Origin: Apiotrichum sp. Y4204 | Lineage: Eukaryota; Basidiomycota; Tremellomycetes; Trichosporonales; Trichosporonaceae | Assembly (NCBI GenBank): GCA_025531455.1 | Contig: JAMYHL010000064.1 | Location: forward strand, 62,001-126,000 | DNA length: 64,000 nucleotides | Direction of reading: 5' to 3' | Shown: positions 47,353 to 58,975 of the stretch, one piece after another | Position numbering within the stretch: position 1 is the stretch's first letter | Layout of the letters: every line of letters starts with the position of its first letter | Position numbers and translations under genes: made by a program | The notes under the pieces: model-generated | Database searches by the model: none | What the model was told of the DNA's origin: nothing | The model's input: the letters and a program-made list of their open reading frames with translations, nothing else

Positions 47353-48874
47353 CTACACGAGCGCCGCGGCCTTGAACTCTCCGAAATCCACGACGCGCGC
47401 CTCACGCCGCGCCGCCTCGGCCGCAAATACGACAAGGTGCGAGTTGAGCACGTCGTCGGGCGTGATTCCCAACTTGGCCTGGTCGCCCTCCGCGACAGCA
47501 GCGATGAACGCGTCCGAGAGGCCGTCGTCCCCCCCGCCGTGTGCCTGGCCCTTGGTCGACGGCGGCGTGTACGTTTTGCTTGTGCGGGTGCGAAAGTCAA
47601 AGACCGTCTGAAATAAGCAAGAAGAAGGAAACCTGACCACTTGACCACTTTCACAAACTCACAAACGTTTTCATGTCGCCGATGAGCTCGCCGCGCGTGC
47701 CCTGGATGACGGTGCGGCGCGCGCACTCGCTCTCCGTAAACGCGCTCATCGTGAGCGACGCAGTGACCCCGCCCTCGTACTCGAGATTCACCACCTGGTG
47801 GTCGACGACGTCGTTGCCCGCTTCGTAGACACACACGCCGTATGGGCCGGTCGCGAGTTCCTGCCGGGCGTTTTCCTCCGTCACGTCAGTGTCGTGCAGG
47901 ATCACCCTGGTCCACTGCTGTCAGACGAGCCTTTGGCCTTTGGGTTTTACTCACGCCAAGACGGCGGGACGAGGAGGGGTCAAAGCCGTCAAGGTAGATT
48001 TTCTTTGCGCTCCACACGCAGTCCGCCTCGGCGGGGCACTCGAGGCACCGCGTCGCGGTTCCCGCTGCGGCGGGCTTGGACGCAGGCTTAAAGTGCATGA
48101 GCGAGCCAAAGGACGAGACGCGCACCGGCTTGCGCCCCGAGACGTAGAACGAGAGAATGTCGAGGTCGCTGCAGTGAGTTAGGAATCACGCCTTCCACCT
48201 CCATTCCACATATCCCCCACTGTCCCACTCCTTCCACCCCTGTTCCCATGACTTACTGGCAACACTTGCTCATGAGCGCAAACGTCGTCTCGCCCTCCTT
48301 GCCCCAGTTTCCCCTAACGAACGAGTGCGCAAAGTGCTCGTTGCCCACGGGCTCCATGTGCTGGATGTTCACAATCTCCCCAATCGCCCCTGAATCAAGC
48401 ACCTCTTTGACAAGCCGGTTGTACGGCGAGTAGCGGAGTACATGGCCGACACCGAAAATCTTCCCGGCATCAAGACCACGCACCATGCCCACACAGTCGG
48501 GGATGCTCGTCGCCATCGGCTTCTCCACCAGGATATGGTACCCGAGCGCCGCGAACGCCTCGACGACCGGCGCGTGCAGCTGGTCCAGCACAGTGACCAC
48601 CACCGCGTCGGCAAACTTGGGAAGCGCCGCGACCTGCGTCCAGTCGCTGAACAGCCGGTCGCCGGCCAGCCTGCATGAGAGTGAATACGGTTTCCGACTT
48701 TGCACACTGTACGTACCCGTGCGCGCGGGCAAAGATTCTCCTGCGCGCCTCGCGGGGGTCAGCAACGCCGACGACGCGCGCGCGTTCGGGGAACCGCGTC
48801 GCGAACGACGCGTAGATGACGCCGCGCTGTCCGCCGCCGATCACAATGAGGGTTACGGGCTGCGGGGCGACCAT
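47353..48874 (-). CDS. Gfo/Idh/MocA family NAD(P)-dependent oxidoreductase
   Basis: Five exons (48874-48717, 48670-48257, 48168-47955, 47914-47663, 47607-47353) give about 430 aa. The N-terminal Rossmann motif is LIVIGGGQRGVIYASFA. VVVTVLDQLHAPVVEAF and the family signature ILVEKPMATS (catalytic Lys region) follow. The C-terminal substrate domain contains GEIVNIQHMEPVG, HSFVRGNWG, KCCHDLDILSFYVSG (catalytic His-Asp) and HQVVNLEYEGGVTASLTMSAF. A CLECPAEADCVWSAKKIY insert with three cysteines also occurs in some relatives. The substrate (sugar or inositol type) cannot be predicted. Introns are 46, 88, 40 and 55 nt. Confidence 0.87.
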
Positions 48875-49629
48875 TGTGGGGTGCGGGGGCGGGGTTAGAG
48901 CTGGGGTGAAGCGGAGTGCAGCAGAGTGAAGCAAGGGGGGTTGGAGATGCGGGGTTGCGGATTGGAGGACGAGGTTGAAGTATCGGTGGTCGCGGCGATT
49001 GTTCATGTTATTTATCTGTTTCGTGTCAGAGAGGGCGGCGCTTTCGCCGAAAGTAATTTGGCGGCACTGGGGGTGGGAAATAAGGTTCGGAGCCGTGGGC
49101 CCCACAGCACATGTGCATGGACGTGCGTGGGGTGGCGCTTGGAAGCTTGGAAGACATGGTGCATGAAGGTCAGGTGGGCAGTGTTTTGGTATAGCGTCAG
49201 TGTCAGGAATGTCTGGGAAGAACTGTTTGGTATAGCTGGGAGCAGGTTGGAATAGGGGTGTGGCCATTGGTGATGGGGAGATTGACCAGATTCTCTTGGG
49301 AATGCGGTTCCCGCGGACCACACAGCTCGGTGATCCCCAAGGCGACAGATTTAACACATGTGTAGCCCCGCCAAGAACAGCCGCAAGGATGGATACTAGG
49401 GCGCGCGGGATGCTGGGAATGTGAATGGGGCTCTACTACCAAGTGACTACCACGTCGGTCGACCGTATGTCACCCGCGATCATGCCCAGTTCGGTGACAC
49501 ATGGCGCTGCACGGGCTAAGCGCTCACGTACCACCGACCATGACTTCATGGGGCACCGCGAAATTGCGCACATTGCTGCATTCTTGACTACTTCTTCTAG
49601 ATCAGTATCGCCTGCTTCGCTTGGCTTCC
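48875..49629. other. Intergenic region between MocA-type gene and FGH gene
   Basis: 755 bp holding the promoter of the oxidoreductase (minus strand) and the 3' flank of the formylglutathione hydrolase. No further gene is supported. Confidence 0.4.
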
Positions 49630-51015
49630 TTATGCCTTGAGGTACTTTGCGTGGAAGGCGACGTGCTCTGGCGAGAACGTGGAAATCTTGCGTCAGGGTG
49701 TGCTGTCCGTTTCCCCAACTCACAAAGTAGTACGAGTGGTCGTATCCCTCCTGGCGGCGGAGCTCGAGCTCGCCCTTTGCGCCGCGGTCCTCGGCTGCGC
49801 GCTCGAGCGTCTGCGGCTCGAGCTGGCCGTCCTTGAGGAACTGGTCCGCAGTGCCGACGTCCACGAGCATGTGCAGCGAGCCGGCGGGCGCGGAGCTCTG
49901 AGCAAGCAGGTGGCTCGCGTCGTGCTCGAGCCACTCGGCCGGCGGGAGTGAGCGCGTGCGCGTCTTGAGGTACGCGCCGAACGCGCCCTTGCCCCACGGG
50001 ACGCGTGCGGGGTTGCTGGGGGTAAGTCGGTGAGATCAGGCAGATAAGGAGATATGTGGGCCGGGGGAGGCCAGTGATGAGGGGATACCAAGCGAAGCAC
50101 CCCGCGTTGCACCCATTTCCAACTTGCATTGGGTCCCTTTATCTTTACTCACCAGATAGGCGCAAACGCCGAACACGACTTGAACATGCCCGGGTTCTTG
50201 AGGTAGATGGTGAGCGCGCCGTGTCCGCCCATCGAGTGGCCGGTGATCGACCAGCGAGAGAAGTCCTGGCGTCAGAGGGAACAAGAATGGATGGATATAG
50301 ATAAGGACGCGAGGCAAGCATAGGTGACTCAAACTCGGCTCTCACGGAGGCTAAGCAGCCGGCACCCAAGCCACAAACTCCCCGCCCCGTACCCCGCACA
50401 CACTCACGAGGCCAATGTCCGCGGCCTTGAGCACCTCGGGGATCTCCTTTACGACTAGGTCGTACATGTTGTAGTGCTTTGCCCACTTGTCCTCGTTGGC
50501 GTTGATGTAAAAGCCGGCGCCTGGGTGTCAGAAGGTATACAAGGTACGTCATGGAAGGGCAGTGTGATGGAGCTGGGGCTCAGAGAACACCGTAGCGGTG
50601 TCCTTCGTCTCCATGTCCGCCTCCGACTCCAGCTCCACTTCAGCCATTAAGAGCTCCTACCTTCCCAACATAACCCCACCCCAGCTCCTGGGTCCATCTA
50701 TGACTCACCAGTACCAAGCTGCCAGTCATCGTCTTCGCCCTCGACGCCCGCCCCGCGCGGGCTCGTATCGGGGAACACGAGCGCGATTCCCTCCTTGCCC
50801 GCGGAATTAAACATGCCGGCCTTCCACGCCGCCGTGTCCTCTGTACAGGTCAGGCCCGCGAGGTAGAACAGCACGGGGACGGGAGAGGACTTTGCGCTGT
50901 CTGGGGTGTAGACGTTGAGCTTTGTTTCGAGGCCGCCGAGCGACGAGGACGGGAACGAGTACTTTGTGATTGTGCCGCTTGCGACGCGGTTGGTGGAGAC
51001 GGTGGTGAGTGTCAT
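49630..51015 (-). CDS. S-formylglutathione hydrolase (esterase D family)
   Basis: Five exons (51015-50709, 50520-50408, 50265-50153, 50015-49724, 49686-49630) give about 293 aa. Motifs run in family order: [59 protein letters not shown] (nucleophile Ser), [21 protein letters not shown] (catalytic Asp) and [12 protein letters not shown] (catalytic His), ending with the family-typical HAKYLKA. It hydrolyses S-formylglutathione to glutathione and formate in formaldehyde detoxification, in the cytosol. The intron 50407-50266 is 142 nt and the intron 50152-50016 is 137 nt, both rather long for this window. Confidence 0.93.
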
Positions 51016-51736
51016 TTTTGATGGGTGTTTGATGAGATGGAGATGGAGATGAGAGGATGTAGATGGAGAGATGGAGAGATGGAGAGATGGAGAGATGGTG
51101 TCTTGTTGTCTTGTTGATATGGGCAGTTGTGGCACAGCGAGAGGGCAATGACGTTTGGTTGCGAGAGAATTTCCGTTACCGGAGCAAGAGGCCACAAAGT
51201 GGGGGCTATCGGCAACGTACGGCAAACATCGGGAACCAACATGACAGCAGCACTCCTCAACTTCAACTTCTGCGTCAATGCATGATGGCAAGGGGGAAAA
51301 CTACATTTATATGGAATGGAATAGAATGCACACGCGGACAACACGACCGGATGATGGATGAGTGCGGAAATGGATGCTGGTAGTGTCGGGTGGGAATGGA
51401 ATCAAGGTGCAAGGAGCTTGTGGGTGTAAGTGTACGTGGAAGTGGAATGGTTGGACGAGTCGGATGGCACACAAGAACATGTACACTATACAACGAGGGC
51501 AGCGTCCATGACGGATGAGATGGCGGTTGTGGGTTGTAATGCGGGCGGCCATGGGGCAAGGCGTATGAAGGGCGTGTGCGGGTGCGCTGGTGCGCTGATA
51601 CAGGATATCGTGCTGGCAGGATAACACCTTGCGTGGCTAACAATATCTCGCCCGCCTGTCAAGAGAATGAGGGGATGAGTGAAATGGGCGGTGGGCAACC
51701 AAAGACGGCGGGCACTCCCGCCCGCCCTTATCTTAT
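51016..51736. other. Intergenic region with octamer repeat
   Basis: 721 bp between the FGH start and the OTU stop. Contains the tandem GGAGAGAT array. No gene seen. Confidence 0.4.
51057..51098. repeat. Tandem octamer GGAGAGAT
   Basis: Five near-perfect copies directly upstream of the FGH gene. On the FGH strand this is a CT-rich ATCTCTCC tract, probably in the leader. Confidence 0.8.
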
Positions 51737-53575
51737 CTACATCTTGCTGGTGCGCCCTCTTCCGCGGACATGTCCCCTCCCGCGTCCTCTGCCGCGAGCG
51801 GCTCGCCCGCGCGCAGCACGCGTAAGGGGCCCCGAGGGCTTTTCGTCAATCTCGCTTGCGTGACTGAGCGGCGAGGTCGGCGGTGTGCTCGGCGAAGACG
51901 GGGACGAAGGGGGACTCGGCGCGCTGGCCTCCGAGCTGGACGGCGACGCCGCACGGTCGCGGTACGCGTTGACGTCGACTTTGGGGGATGACGTCGAGTT
52001 TGTCGATACGGACCCGGACGCGAGGCTGCTGCGCGAGCGGGTGATGCGCCGCTCGGGTGCGTCCTGCGCATCTGGTGCATCTGGAGCGTCTGGCGTGGCC
52101 CGCATCGAGTCGCCGGCGCTCGAGGAGCGCACGGACGTCGCGGCGGTGGTGTCGCTCTCCTCCGCCTCGGCTTCGGCCTCGAGGTCCTCGAGGAGAATCT
52201 CGACCGCGGCGCCAACATCGCCCTTTGTGCGTGCAAGCACGCCGCTGGCGCGCGACGACGACACGCCGTGTCCTGCCGGAAGGGAGGCAAGGACCTGTGC
52301 GAGCCGGCTGTCGGCCTTTGCGGCGGCCTTGTCCTTGTTCTTGACGTCGCCCTCGATGACCTCACCGCGTTCGCGGCGCGCCGCTTCGGACACATCGCGC
52401 GCGTGCGGGACGGCCAGCGAGTCGGGGACATTGGCGGGCCCGCCGGCGCCGCCCTTGCGGACAGACTCGTAGTGTTCTGCGTCTGCGAAGAGGGCGAGCC
52501 AAATGAGGGAGCAGCCAGGCTGCGGGGGCGGAATCGGTGTGCCGGTCAGCACTGGTGCGGGTTCGGGGTCGGGCTGCGGTGCGGGTTCTGGAGCTTGGGG
52601 ATCTCTATCAACGGCCGGTGTAGAGTCCTCGAGCACTCCGGCCTTTTTTGCGCGTCTTGCCTTGCGCTTACTCGCCGCAGTGGAAATTACCTCTCCGCTG
52701 GCAGCAACATCGGTTTCGCCCTCTACATACTCGACGGTGTAGCTCGTCTGTGCGAGGATGATGCGGATACTGCGCCTGAACACCTTTGTAGCCGCGAGCA
52801 GCTCGATATGCGACCCGTAGACGCCCATGCCCCGCATGCGCGTAACGTAATCCCCATAATCCTCGCCCTCGTTCAGAAACCCAGCGACGAAATCCCCGAG
52901 TTCGCCCCGCGCACTCTCGAGGTAATTGCACACGAGCGCACGCACCTCGGCATGCCGCCCCTGCTCGCCCCACACCTGGTCGCCGAGCGCGCGGAAGAGG
53001 CAGTTCCCGTCCGCATTAACATCACGGAGCACGAGACCAAGACGCGTGACCTCCGCCTTGATGGCCGCCGACTCGGCAGCGATAGACTCGAGGGTCGTCG
53101 GCGTCGCCGAGGTCCGCCGCGAGCGGGTGGCGCGCTGGGCACGCGACGCGCGCGGAGCGACATCAACGCTCCCCGCACGCTTGCCTCCTTTCCGGGGGCG
53201 CCCGCCGCCAACCAGCAGGCGTATGCGCGGAACGACCGGGCGGTGGGACAATGGGATAATAGGGAGCGGGGGCAAGCCTGGGGAGCTTGGTGTGGGGGAG
53301 GCGGGGCGGGAGAGCCCCGCGAGGGCAGGAAGCCGCAGGACTACCTTGAGCGGCGTGGCTGGAAGGGCCGGGGTGGCTGGGCGCGTCGCGGGCGGCGTGG
53401 GCAGCCCGGGCATCCCGGGGGGACGATACTCCTCGTCGTCGTCCGCGTCGTACCGCCTGGTGCGGCGCTTCGTGGGCGGTGCATCGGCAGCGGAGTCTTC
53501 GCGCCGCCGCCGCCCCGTGCTGCTCCCCTCGCCGCGCGCCGCCGGGTCCGGATCGTATCCGAGGGGATGGTGCAT
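51737..53575 (-). CDS. OTU-family deubiquitinase (OTUD3-like) with UBA-like segment
   Basis: Single exon, 612 aa. A disordered basic/proline N-terminus precedes an OTU domain at about 180-290: LGLVLRDVNADGNCLFRALGDQ (catalytic Asp and Cys in D-x3-D-G-N-C-L-F), HAEVRALVCNYL, YVTRMRGMGVYGSHIELLAA, and a late CSLIWLALFADAEHYESV (HY, catalytic His). A UBA-like helical segment follows (RLAQVLASLPAGHG ... GDVGAAVEILLEDL). The tail is S/T/P-rich and ends in RG repeats (GRAARGRGRGRG). Order and motifs match OTUD3-type cysteine proteases that trim ubiquitin chains. ATG 53575 is the first in the frame. Confidence 0.88.
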   Translation of the reverse strand: MHHPLGYDPDPAARGEGSSTGRRRREDSAADAPPTKRRTRRYDADDDEEYRPPGMPGLPTPPATRPATPALPATPLKVVLRLPALAGLSRPASPTPSSPGLPPLPIIPLSHRPVVPRIRLLVGGGRPRKGGKRAGSVDVAPRASRAQRATRSRRTSATPTTLESIAAESAAIKAEVTRLGLVLRDVNADGNCLFRALGDQVWGEQGRHAEVRALVCNYLESARGELGDFVAGFLNEGEDYGDYVTRMRGMGVYGSHIELLAATKVFRRSIRIILAQTSYTVEYVEGETDVAASGEVISTAASKRKARRAKKAGVLEDSTPAVDRDPQAPEPAPQPDPEPAPVLTGTPIPPPQPGCSLIWLALFADAEHYESVRKGGAGGPANVPDSLAVPHARDVSEAARRERGEVIEGDVKNKDKAAAKADSRLAQVLASLPAGHGVSSSRASGVLARTKGDVGAAVEILLEDLEAEAEAEESDTTAATSVRSSSAGDSMRATPDAPDAPDAQDAPERRITRSRSSLASGSVSTNSTSSPKVDVNAYRDRAASPSSSEASAPSPPSSPSSPSTPPTSPLSHASEIDEKPSGPLTRAARGRAARGRGRGRGHVRGRGRTSKM

Positions 53576-55151
53576 GGGTGGTGGAAAAGTATTGATAAAG
53601 TCTGGAGGTCTGAAGGTCTGAGGTGAGTGTGAGGCGTGCGGGGTGCTGGAATGCGGGGGTCGACTTACGACCTGAGATGGTGTGTAAGCCGTAAGCCGGC
53701 GGCGCGGGGGGAGCCAGTCGCGGGCGGTTCTGTCTCCGTCTCCGTCGTCGTTAGTCGAGCGTCAGGCAATGGCGCCGTGATGGTGGTGTGCCCAGAGTCA
53801 AGCCGATAATATAGAGAGCACAGAAGAAAACGAGAAAAAATATCAACGGTCAGCCCTCGTTCTACGTGGCGTCACGCGACGGGGTTTCGTGTTCTGCTGT
53901 CGTTAAGAGACAGGCTAGGTGCCGTTCTCTGGGGCACGGAGCGAGGTCGGGGGGTGTTCGCTCCGGCGTGTGCGGCGTGTGTGCTACGAGTTATGAGCTG
54001 GGTGTGGTCGCGACGAGAGGTCGGACGACGGCGAGCACACGGTGGACTGGCTGGCTGTGCAGGCTGGCTGGCAAAGCGCGATGAGAGCCAGCGACGAACG
54101 CCAAAGTCGGTTCCAGCCTGGCTGGCCTGGCTGGCACAATGTGTGCACAAAAGGAGAGGATCACTGCGGCAAAAAAAAGCTGCTAATGGGTGCCATCGGC
54201 TTTTACGTAATGAAAAAATCTGCAGGTAAATGACAATGACATCATTGGCCCCTCTGTGAATCCAAAGACAGTACACGACTCCCAAACTCTTGATTTCTTG
54301 AGCTCTTGATGATCTCACACGCTGATTGTTCATTGGCTCTCTCTGCGAATCTCTGCTTCATACTCCTCCCTGTGTGACGCGATGTGCATCGTGGGATCAT
54401 GATATCGTGGGTTCAGAATCAGCGCGTAAGATTAAGCGCCAGAGGAGCTCGGAATGCAGAACTACAGAACTGCAGCTCTGCAGCCAAAACGGCGCCACAG
54501 TCACCAACAGCGCTTCATTGGTCCAGATGTGATGGGTTCTGGGCTCGAGATGGCCACGGCCGCACAGACCTCCATGGCCCCGGGGTCGTCATCAACCCAC
54601 CTAGTGGTGGCCGAGGTGCGTGCGACTTTATTCCAGGTAGATCACTAGATCACTTGATCACTGGACCCACTGTTCACGCCGTTGACGGTCAGTGGCCCAG
54701 TGGCTAGTGGCCGATGGCTGAGCTCCAGTTGCACACCACACCTGCCGAGAAGCGGCTGTTGATCCGCTGTGGAGCTCCAGATCCCGTGGGGCCCCCGGAT
54801 AGTTTCTGCCCTCCATCGTGTGCATGTCCAGATCGGCATATGATCGGCATCTTGTTAGCGCGCGCAGCTGGTATCCAACCATACGCTAATCGTACGCCGA
54901 TCATGACGGTCTGGTTCTTGCGGATCATGATTTACGTGACGAGGATCGAATGGGATCGCCCTTCAAGAAGCAACTTGCAACAAATGTCCTGCGGATAGGC
55001 AGGTGCTCATGACGACCCAGACATCCCATCAAGGTGGGCCAAACGCCAAACGGCCGAGACCAACACGACTGTATCAATCGCAGCCCGCGATCGCGCTCCG
55101 CTCCTGTCCACAGAAACCCAAGTACATTAACATACAAAAACAACCCGACTC
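53576..55151. other. Intergenic region (1.6 kb)
   Basis: Promoter of the OTU gene on the left, 3' flank of the deacetylase on the right. CTGGCTGG-type short repeats at 54040-54135 and overlapping GATCACT motifs at 54636-54665. No supported gene or RNA. Confidence 0.4.
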
Positions 55152-56758
55152 CTAAGCCTTGCCGTTGACGCCGTTGGCGTGTGTCTTGGGGCGGAGGCAG
55201 TCTCCGGCCGCGACGCCCGGGTTGCGGTACACCTCCTTGCCCATGACCCAGGTGGAGCGGACTGTGCCGTCCCAGCCAAAGACGACGAGGTCGGCATCGC
55301 ACCCTTCCTCAAGACGGCCCTTTTGGCGCGCAATCTCCCCGCCGAGCATCTGTGCCGGGTGGTGCGTCGCACACACCAGCGCCTGAGGGAGCGTAATCCC
55401 CGCCCAGTCTGAGAGATTCGTCACACACTGCGCAAACGGGATAGCGCTCCCTGCCAATGTGTTCGTGCCGTCAATCACGACGCGGAGGCCTTCTTTCCGG
55501 AACGAAAAGCCCTCGCGCCAGTGGTGCACGCCGTCCGGCAGGGTCGGGTCTAGAATCCACTGTGCGTCCGTCACGAGAATGCAGCGATCCGGCGCCGCGC
55601 CATACGCGATCCGCACAGTGTTCGGGTGCGAGTGCAGGCCGTCGACGATGATGCCGTAGTATGGCCGGCGCTCGCGGTCGCCCAGAAGACCGATGACGCC
55701 CGGGTCACGGTGGTGGATTGGGGGCATGGCGCTGGGTGTCAGTGCTGAACAAGCGACAGCTGGTGGGGCACTTGGCAATCCAGTTATCACTCGTGCCTAC
55801 ACTATACTCACTTGAAGAGGTGGGTGATCATGCGTGCGCCACGCTCAACGGCCTGCTGCGCCTGGCCAAGGTTGGCGTCCGAGTGGCCGATAGAAAAGGT
55901 GACGCCGCGGCGAGTGAGTTCCTCGATGCAGCCCATGACGCCTTCGACATCTGGGGCAGCAGTGATCATCTTGACGCCGGGCTGATCGAGCCCCTCGGCG
56001 CCGTACACCTTGTTGAAGCTGTCGACAGGCGGGATGGTGGACGCGGTGAGGAGGAGCGCGTTGTTGTGGGCGCCGCGGCGCTCCGGGTGCAGAAACGGGC
56101 CCTCGGCGTGGTATCCCAGTACGTGGGCCGAGGAGGGAGACGAGCGGGGGCCAAGAAGGCGGAGCAGCTGGATGATACAGGTCCAGGAACGGCGGGAGGG
56201 AAAGATCGAAGGTCACCATAGGATGTACATGGATCACGAGGCGATAAAATTAAGAAGCACGGCGTCAGCTCATGATCGGATTGAGAGATTGGCAGCTTGC
56301 CAACCGTAGAAGCGTTTCCAGGCGAGGCGTCCACAGGCGGTTAAGCCGGCGTGCCGCCACATTTCAGTACCCACCTTGGCATAGAGCTCCTCCTTCTGGG
56401 TGATGATAGTGGGGACGTAGGCGGTGGTGCCGGTCTCGACGATGCGCTTGGACACCCTGTCGAGGCCGGCGAGGTATGCGTCTTCTCCGCCGGGGTTGGC
56501 ATCGAGTTCGGAAAAGTCGACGCCGTACGCGCCGTTGATCTGGACGTCGATAAGGCCTGGGGAGACGAGCCCGCCGTCGAGGTCGATCGTGCGGACCGGT
56601 GCGAGGTTGTTGGTAAAGTACGAGTTTTGACCCGAGACAATCGTGCCCAGCGAGGGAGAGACGTACAGGTCGGCCTTGAGCGCGGTGCCGTCCTTGAGGG
56701 CGAGGTAGCCGTTTGTGAAGCGCACAATGTCGGCCGGCGCGCTGGGAGAGGCGGGCAT
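55152..56758 (-). CDS. N-acetylglucosamine-6-phosphate deacetylase (NagA/DAC1)
   Basis: Three exons (56758-56375, 56167-55812, 55731-55152) give about 439 aa. The sequence shows DLDGGLVSPGLIDVQINGAYG, GYHAEGPFLHPERRGAH (metal-binding Glu), FSIGHSDANLGQ (His), MITHLFNAMPPIHHRDPG (His, spanning the second splice), GIIVDGLHSHP, CILVTDAQ (catalytic Asp) and the amidohydrolase tail GRLEEGCDADLVVF. The enzyme removes acetate from GlcNAc-6-P, feeding GlcN-6-P to the deaminase encoded by the divergent neighbour. The first intron is 207 nt. ATG 56758 is the sensible start because the frame continues upstream without a conserved domain. Confidence 0.93.
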
Positions 56759-58057
56759 CGTGAGGATCGAGAGGAGCGAGAGGGAGGTGGTGAGAAGAGG
56801 GCCGGTGAGGGGCCGAGCTATGTGTGGGGTTGGGGACGGGGACAAGGCCAAGGGCGCGATTTGGATGTCATCTATTAAGGATCTGGCCTCGAGGAGAATC
56901 GGGGCCGCGAGAACTGTTCGTCCACGTCGTGTCCGGCCGTCTGGATTAGCCCATGAGCAGCAAGGCCCGGACACGCGCCGCAGAGTCGTTCGCCGGAAAA
57001 GCGGTAAAACGGCGATGGTAAATTAATGGAGCAACGGACTACAAGCTGATCCCAGTCCGGCGGCAATGACAGCTTGGCTGGGCGCTGTGTGTTGTTATCT
57101 CCCGCCGCGTGTGCCGAGAGTGGGGACAGAGGAGATCCAGAGATCCAGAGGAGGAGCAGTGAGGAATGGTTGGCATGCCATCCGGCGATTTTGCCGACAA
57201 ACGTGTCCCTTTTTCCATCTCGAAAGATTGATCATTATCAGTTGCGATCAATTAACGGCCCCCTGCCCCCCTCACTCCGAATCGCACCAGTCGCTATGGG
57301 ATCTCGAGTTAGCAGCATACAGCAAGACAGGTGACTGAGATAACTACAGTAGTTTGACACACATGCCGATCCAGAACACTTGAGAGCTTGAGATGCATGC
57401 GCACTTGTGTGTGCTACGCTGACGGACGGGGACTGGGGGCTCGCCGCTACGCCAGAGCCCTTGTAGATGTTAAAATGGGAACCCAGCGGGTCATGTGCGG
57501 CCATGAATAGCAGCATCCCACAGAGCTAGCTGCAGCTGCATATCGCCTTGTCTCGATGATGAATAGCTATGGATACCCGCTAGTCTCTCATCATGTCTGA
57601 CCATCCTTTACATCATGACGTGAGCACATGTCCGGGTGCGGTTCGGCCATGTCGGCAAGAACGCCGGTTGGAACCCCCACAATCTCGGCATGTCCTTAAT
57701 CACCATCATCCACATCGCCAAAACAACCAAATCAATCCACAAAAATAAGAAATGCCAAGTCGCCGCCGGCTCTGGAATCTCGGAGTATGAGCCGAGCGCA
57801 CCGGCTGATGGGGCATGTGCGCCGTAGTCCACGCCGGATGCAGCAGCGGCCTGCAGCATGCAGCGGGACACGTTTGTACTGACTAGCCATGCTCGCAGAG
57901 TGCAGAGCACAGAGCGCAGAGTGCAGCGAGCCAGCTTGCCAGAGTAGATAATGGCGAGCACGGTGCCCATGTCGCCCCGCCTCTTTCCCTACCGCACCAG
58001 CCGCCATCGACCACTCCGCCTCCGCCTCGCAACCCATCCTCTTTGCTTACTACCAAC
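56759..58057. promoter_or_regulatory. Shared upstream region of the GlcNAc catabolic pair
   Basis: 1.3 kb between the divergent deacetylase and deaminase start codons. It is expected to hold GlcNAc-responsive control sites, but I cannot name one. A 120-codon minus-strand frame (57608-57970) with a hydrophobic segment lies inside and is listed separately. Confidence 0.45.
57608..57970 (-). CDS. Possible small membrane protein (120 aa), doubtful
   Basis: An ATG-initiated, intronless frame. It contains a strongly hydrophobic stretch [20 protein letters not shown] followed by [15 protein letters not shown]. The composition is more protein-like than other short frames in this window. The start lies only 87 bp from the deaminase ATG on the opposite strand, where promoter sequence is expected, and no family is recognised. 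It may be chance. Confidence 0.2.
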   Translation of the reverse strand: MGTVLAIIYSGKLARCTLRSVLCTLRAWLVSTNVSRCMLQAAAASGVDYGAHAPSAGALGSYSEIPEPAATWHFLFLWIDLVVLAMWMMVIKDMPRLWGFQPAFLPTWPNRTRTCAHVMM

Positions 58058-58975
58058 ATGCGCCTCGCTATCCGTGACACCAAGGCCGAGGCCGGCGAGT
58101 ACATCGCCACCTACATTGCCAAGCGCATCAACGCGTTTGTCCCCAAGCCCGGCCACCCCAACTTTGTCCTCGGCCTTCCGACCGGATCGTCGCCGCTCCC
58201 CGTGTACAAGCGTCTGGTTGAGCTCTACAAGGATGGCCTCGTGTCGTTCAAGGACGTCGTCACCTTTAACATGGATGAATACGTCGGCATCCCCCGCGAC
58301 CACCCCGAGTCGTACCACACTTTCATGTTCAAGAACTTTTTCTCCCTTGTGGACATCAAGTGAGTATTGTAACCCACGCCTCTTTCCGCCCTTTCTGGAT
58401 CCCATCTGACCCGCAGCCCGAAGAACACAAACCTGCTGAACGGCAACGCGGAGGACCTGTACGCCGAGTGCCAGGCGTACGAGGCCAAGATCAAGGCTGT
58501 GGGGGGCATCGACCTGTTCCTGGGCGGTATCGGCGCCGACGGCCACATTGCCTTCAACGAGCCTGGTTCGTCGCTCGCATCGCGCACGCGCATCAAGACG
58601 CTCGCGTACGAGACGATTGTGGACAATGCGCGCTTCTTCAACAACGACCTGGCCGCTGTCCCCCGCATGGCGCTCACGGTCGGCGTCGCGACGATTACCG
58701 AGGCGTGCGAGGTCGTGCTCGTCGCCACGGGGCAGAACAAGGCGCACGCCGTCGCGCAGATGATCGAGGGCGGCATCAACCACATGATCACCGCGTCTGC
58801 ACTCCAGTCCCACCCCTGGGCCCTGGTCGTTTGTGACGAGGACGCCACGTCCGAGCTCCGCGTCAAGACAGTAAAGTACTTCAAGTCGATCGAAAAGGTC
58901 CAGGCCGAGGTCGAGGAGAAGTACGGCGACGCGACAAAGTTCCGCGGACCCCACTCGTCCATCACCGCGGCTTGA
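58058..58975 (+). CDS. Glucosamine-6-phosphate deaminase (NagB/NAG1)
   Basis: Two exons (58058-58359 and 58417-58975) give 286 aa. Family motifs: [37 protein letters not shown] (catalytic Asp), [20 protein letters not shown] (catalytic His and Glu), and [20 protein letters not shown]. It converts GlcN-6-P to fructose-6-P plus ammonium. The intron splits an Asn codon (AA|C), giving [13 protein letters not shown]. Length and motif order are those of the whole family, with no truncation. Confidence 0.94.

Noticed and set aside
47353..51015. MocA-type oxidoreductase and formylglutathione hydrolase as one pathway
   Set aside because: They are tandem neighbours, but the substrate of the oxidoreductase is unknown and fungi rarely use operons; no evidence links the two.
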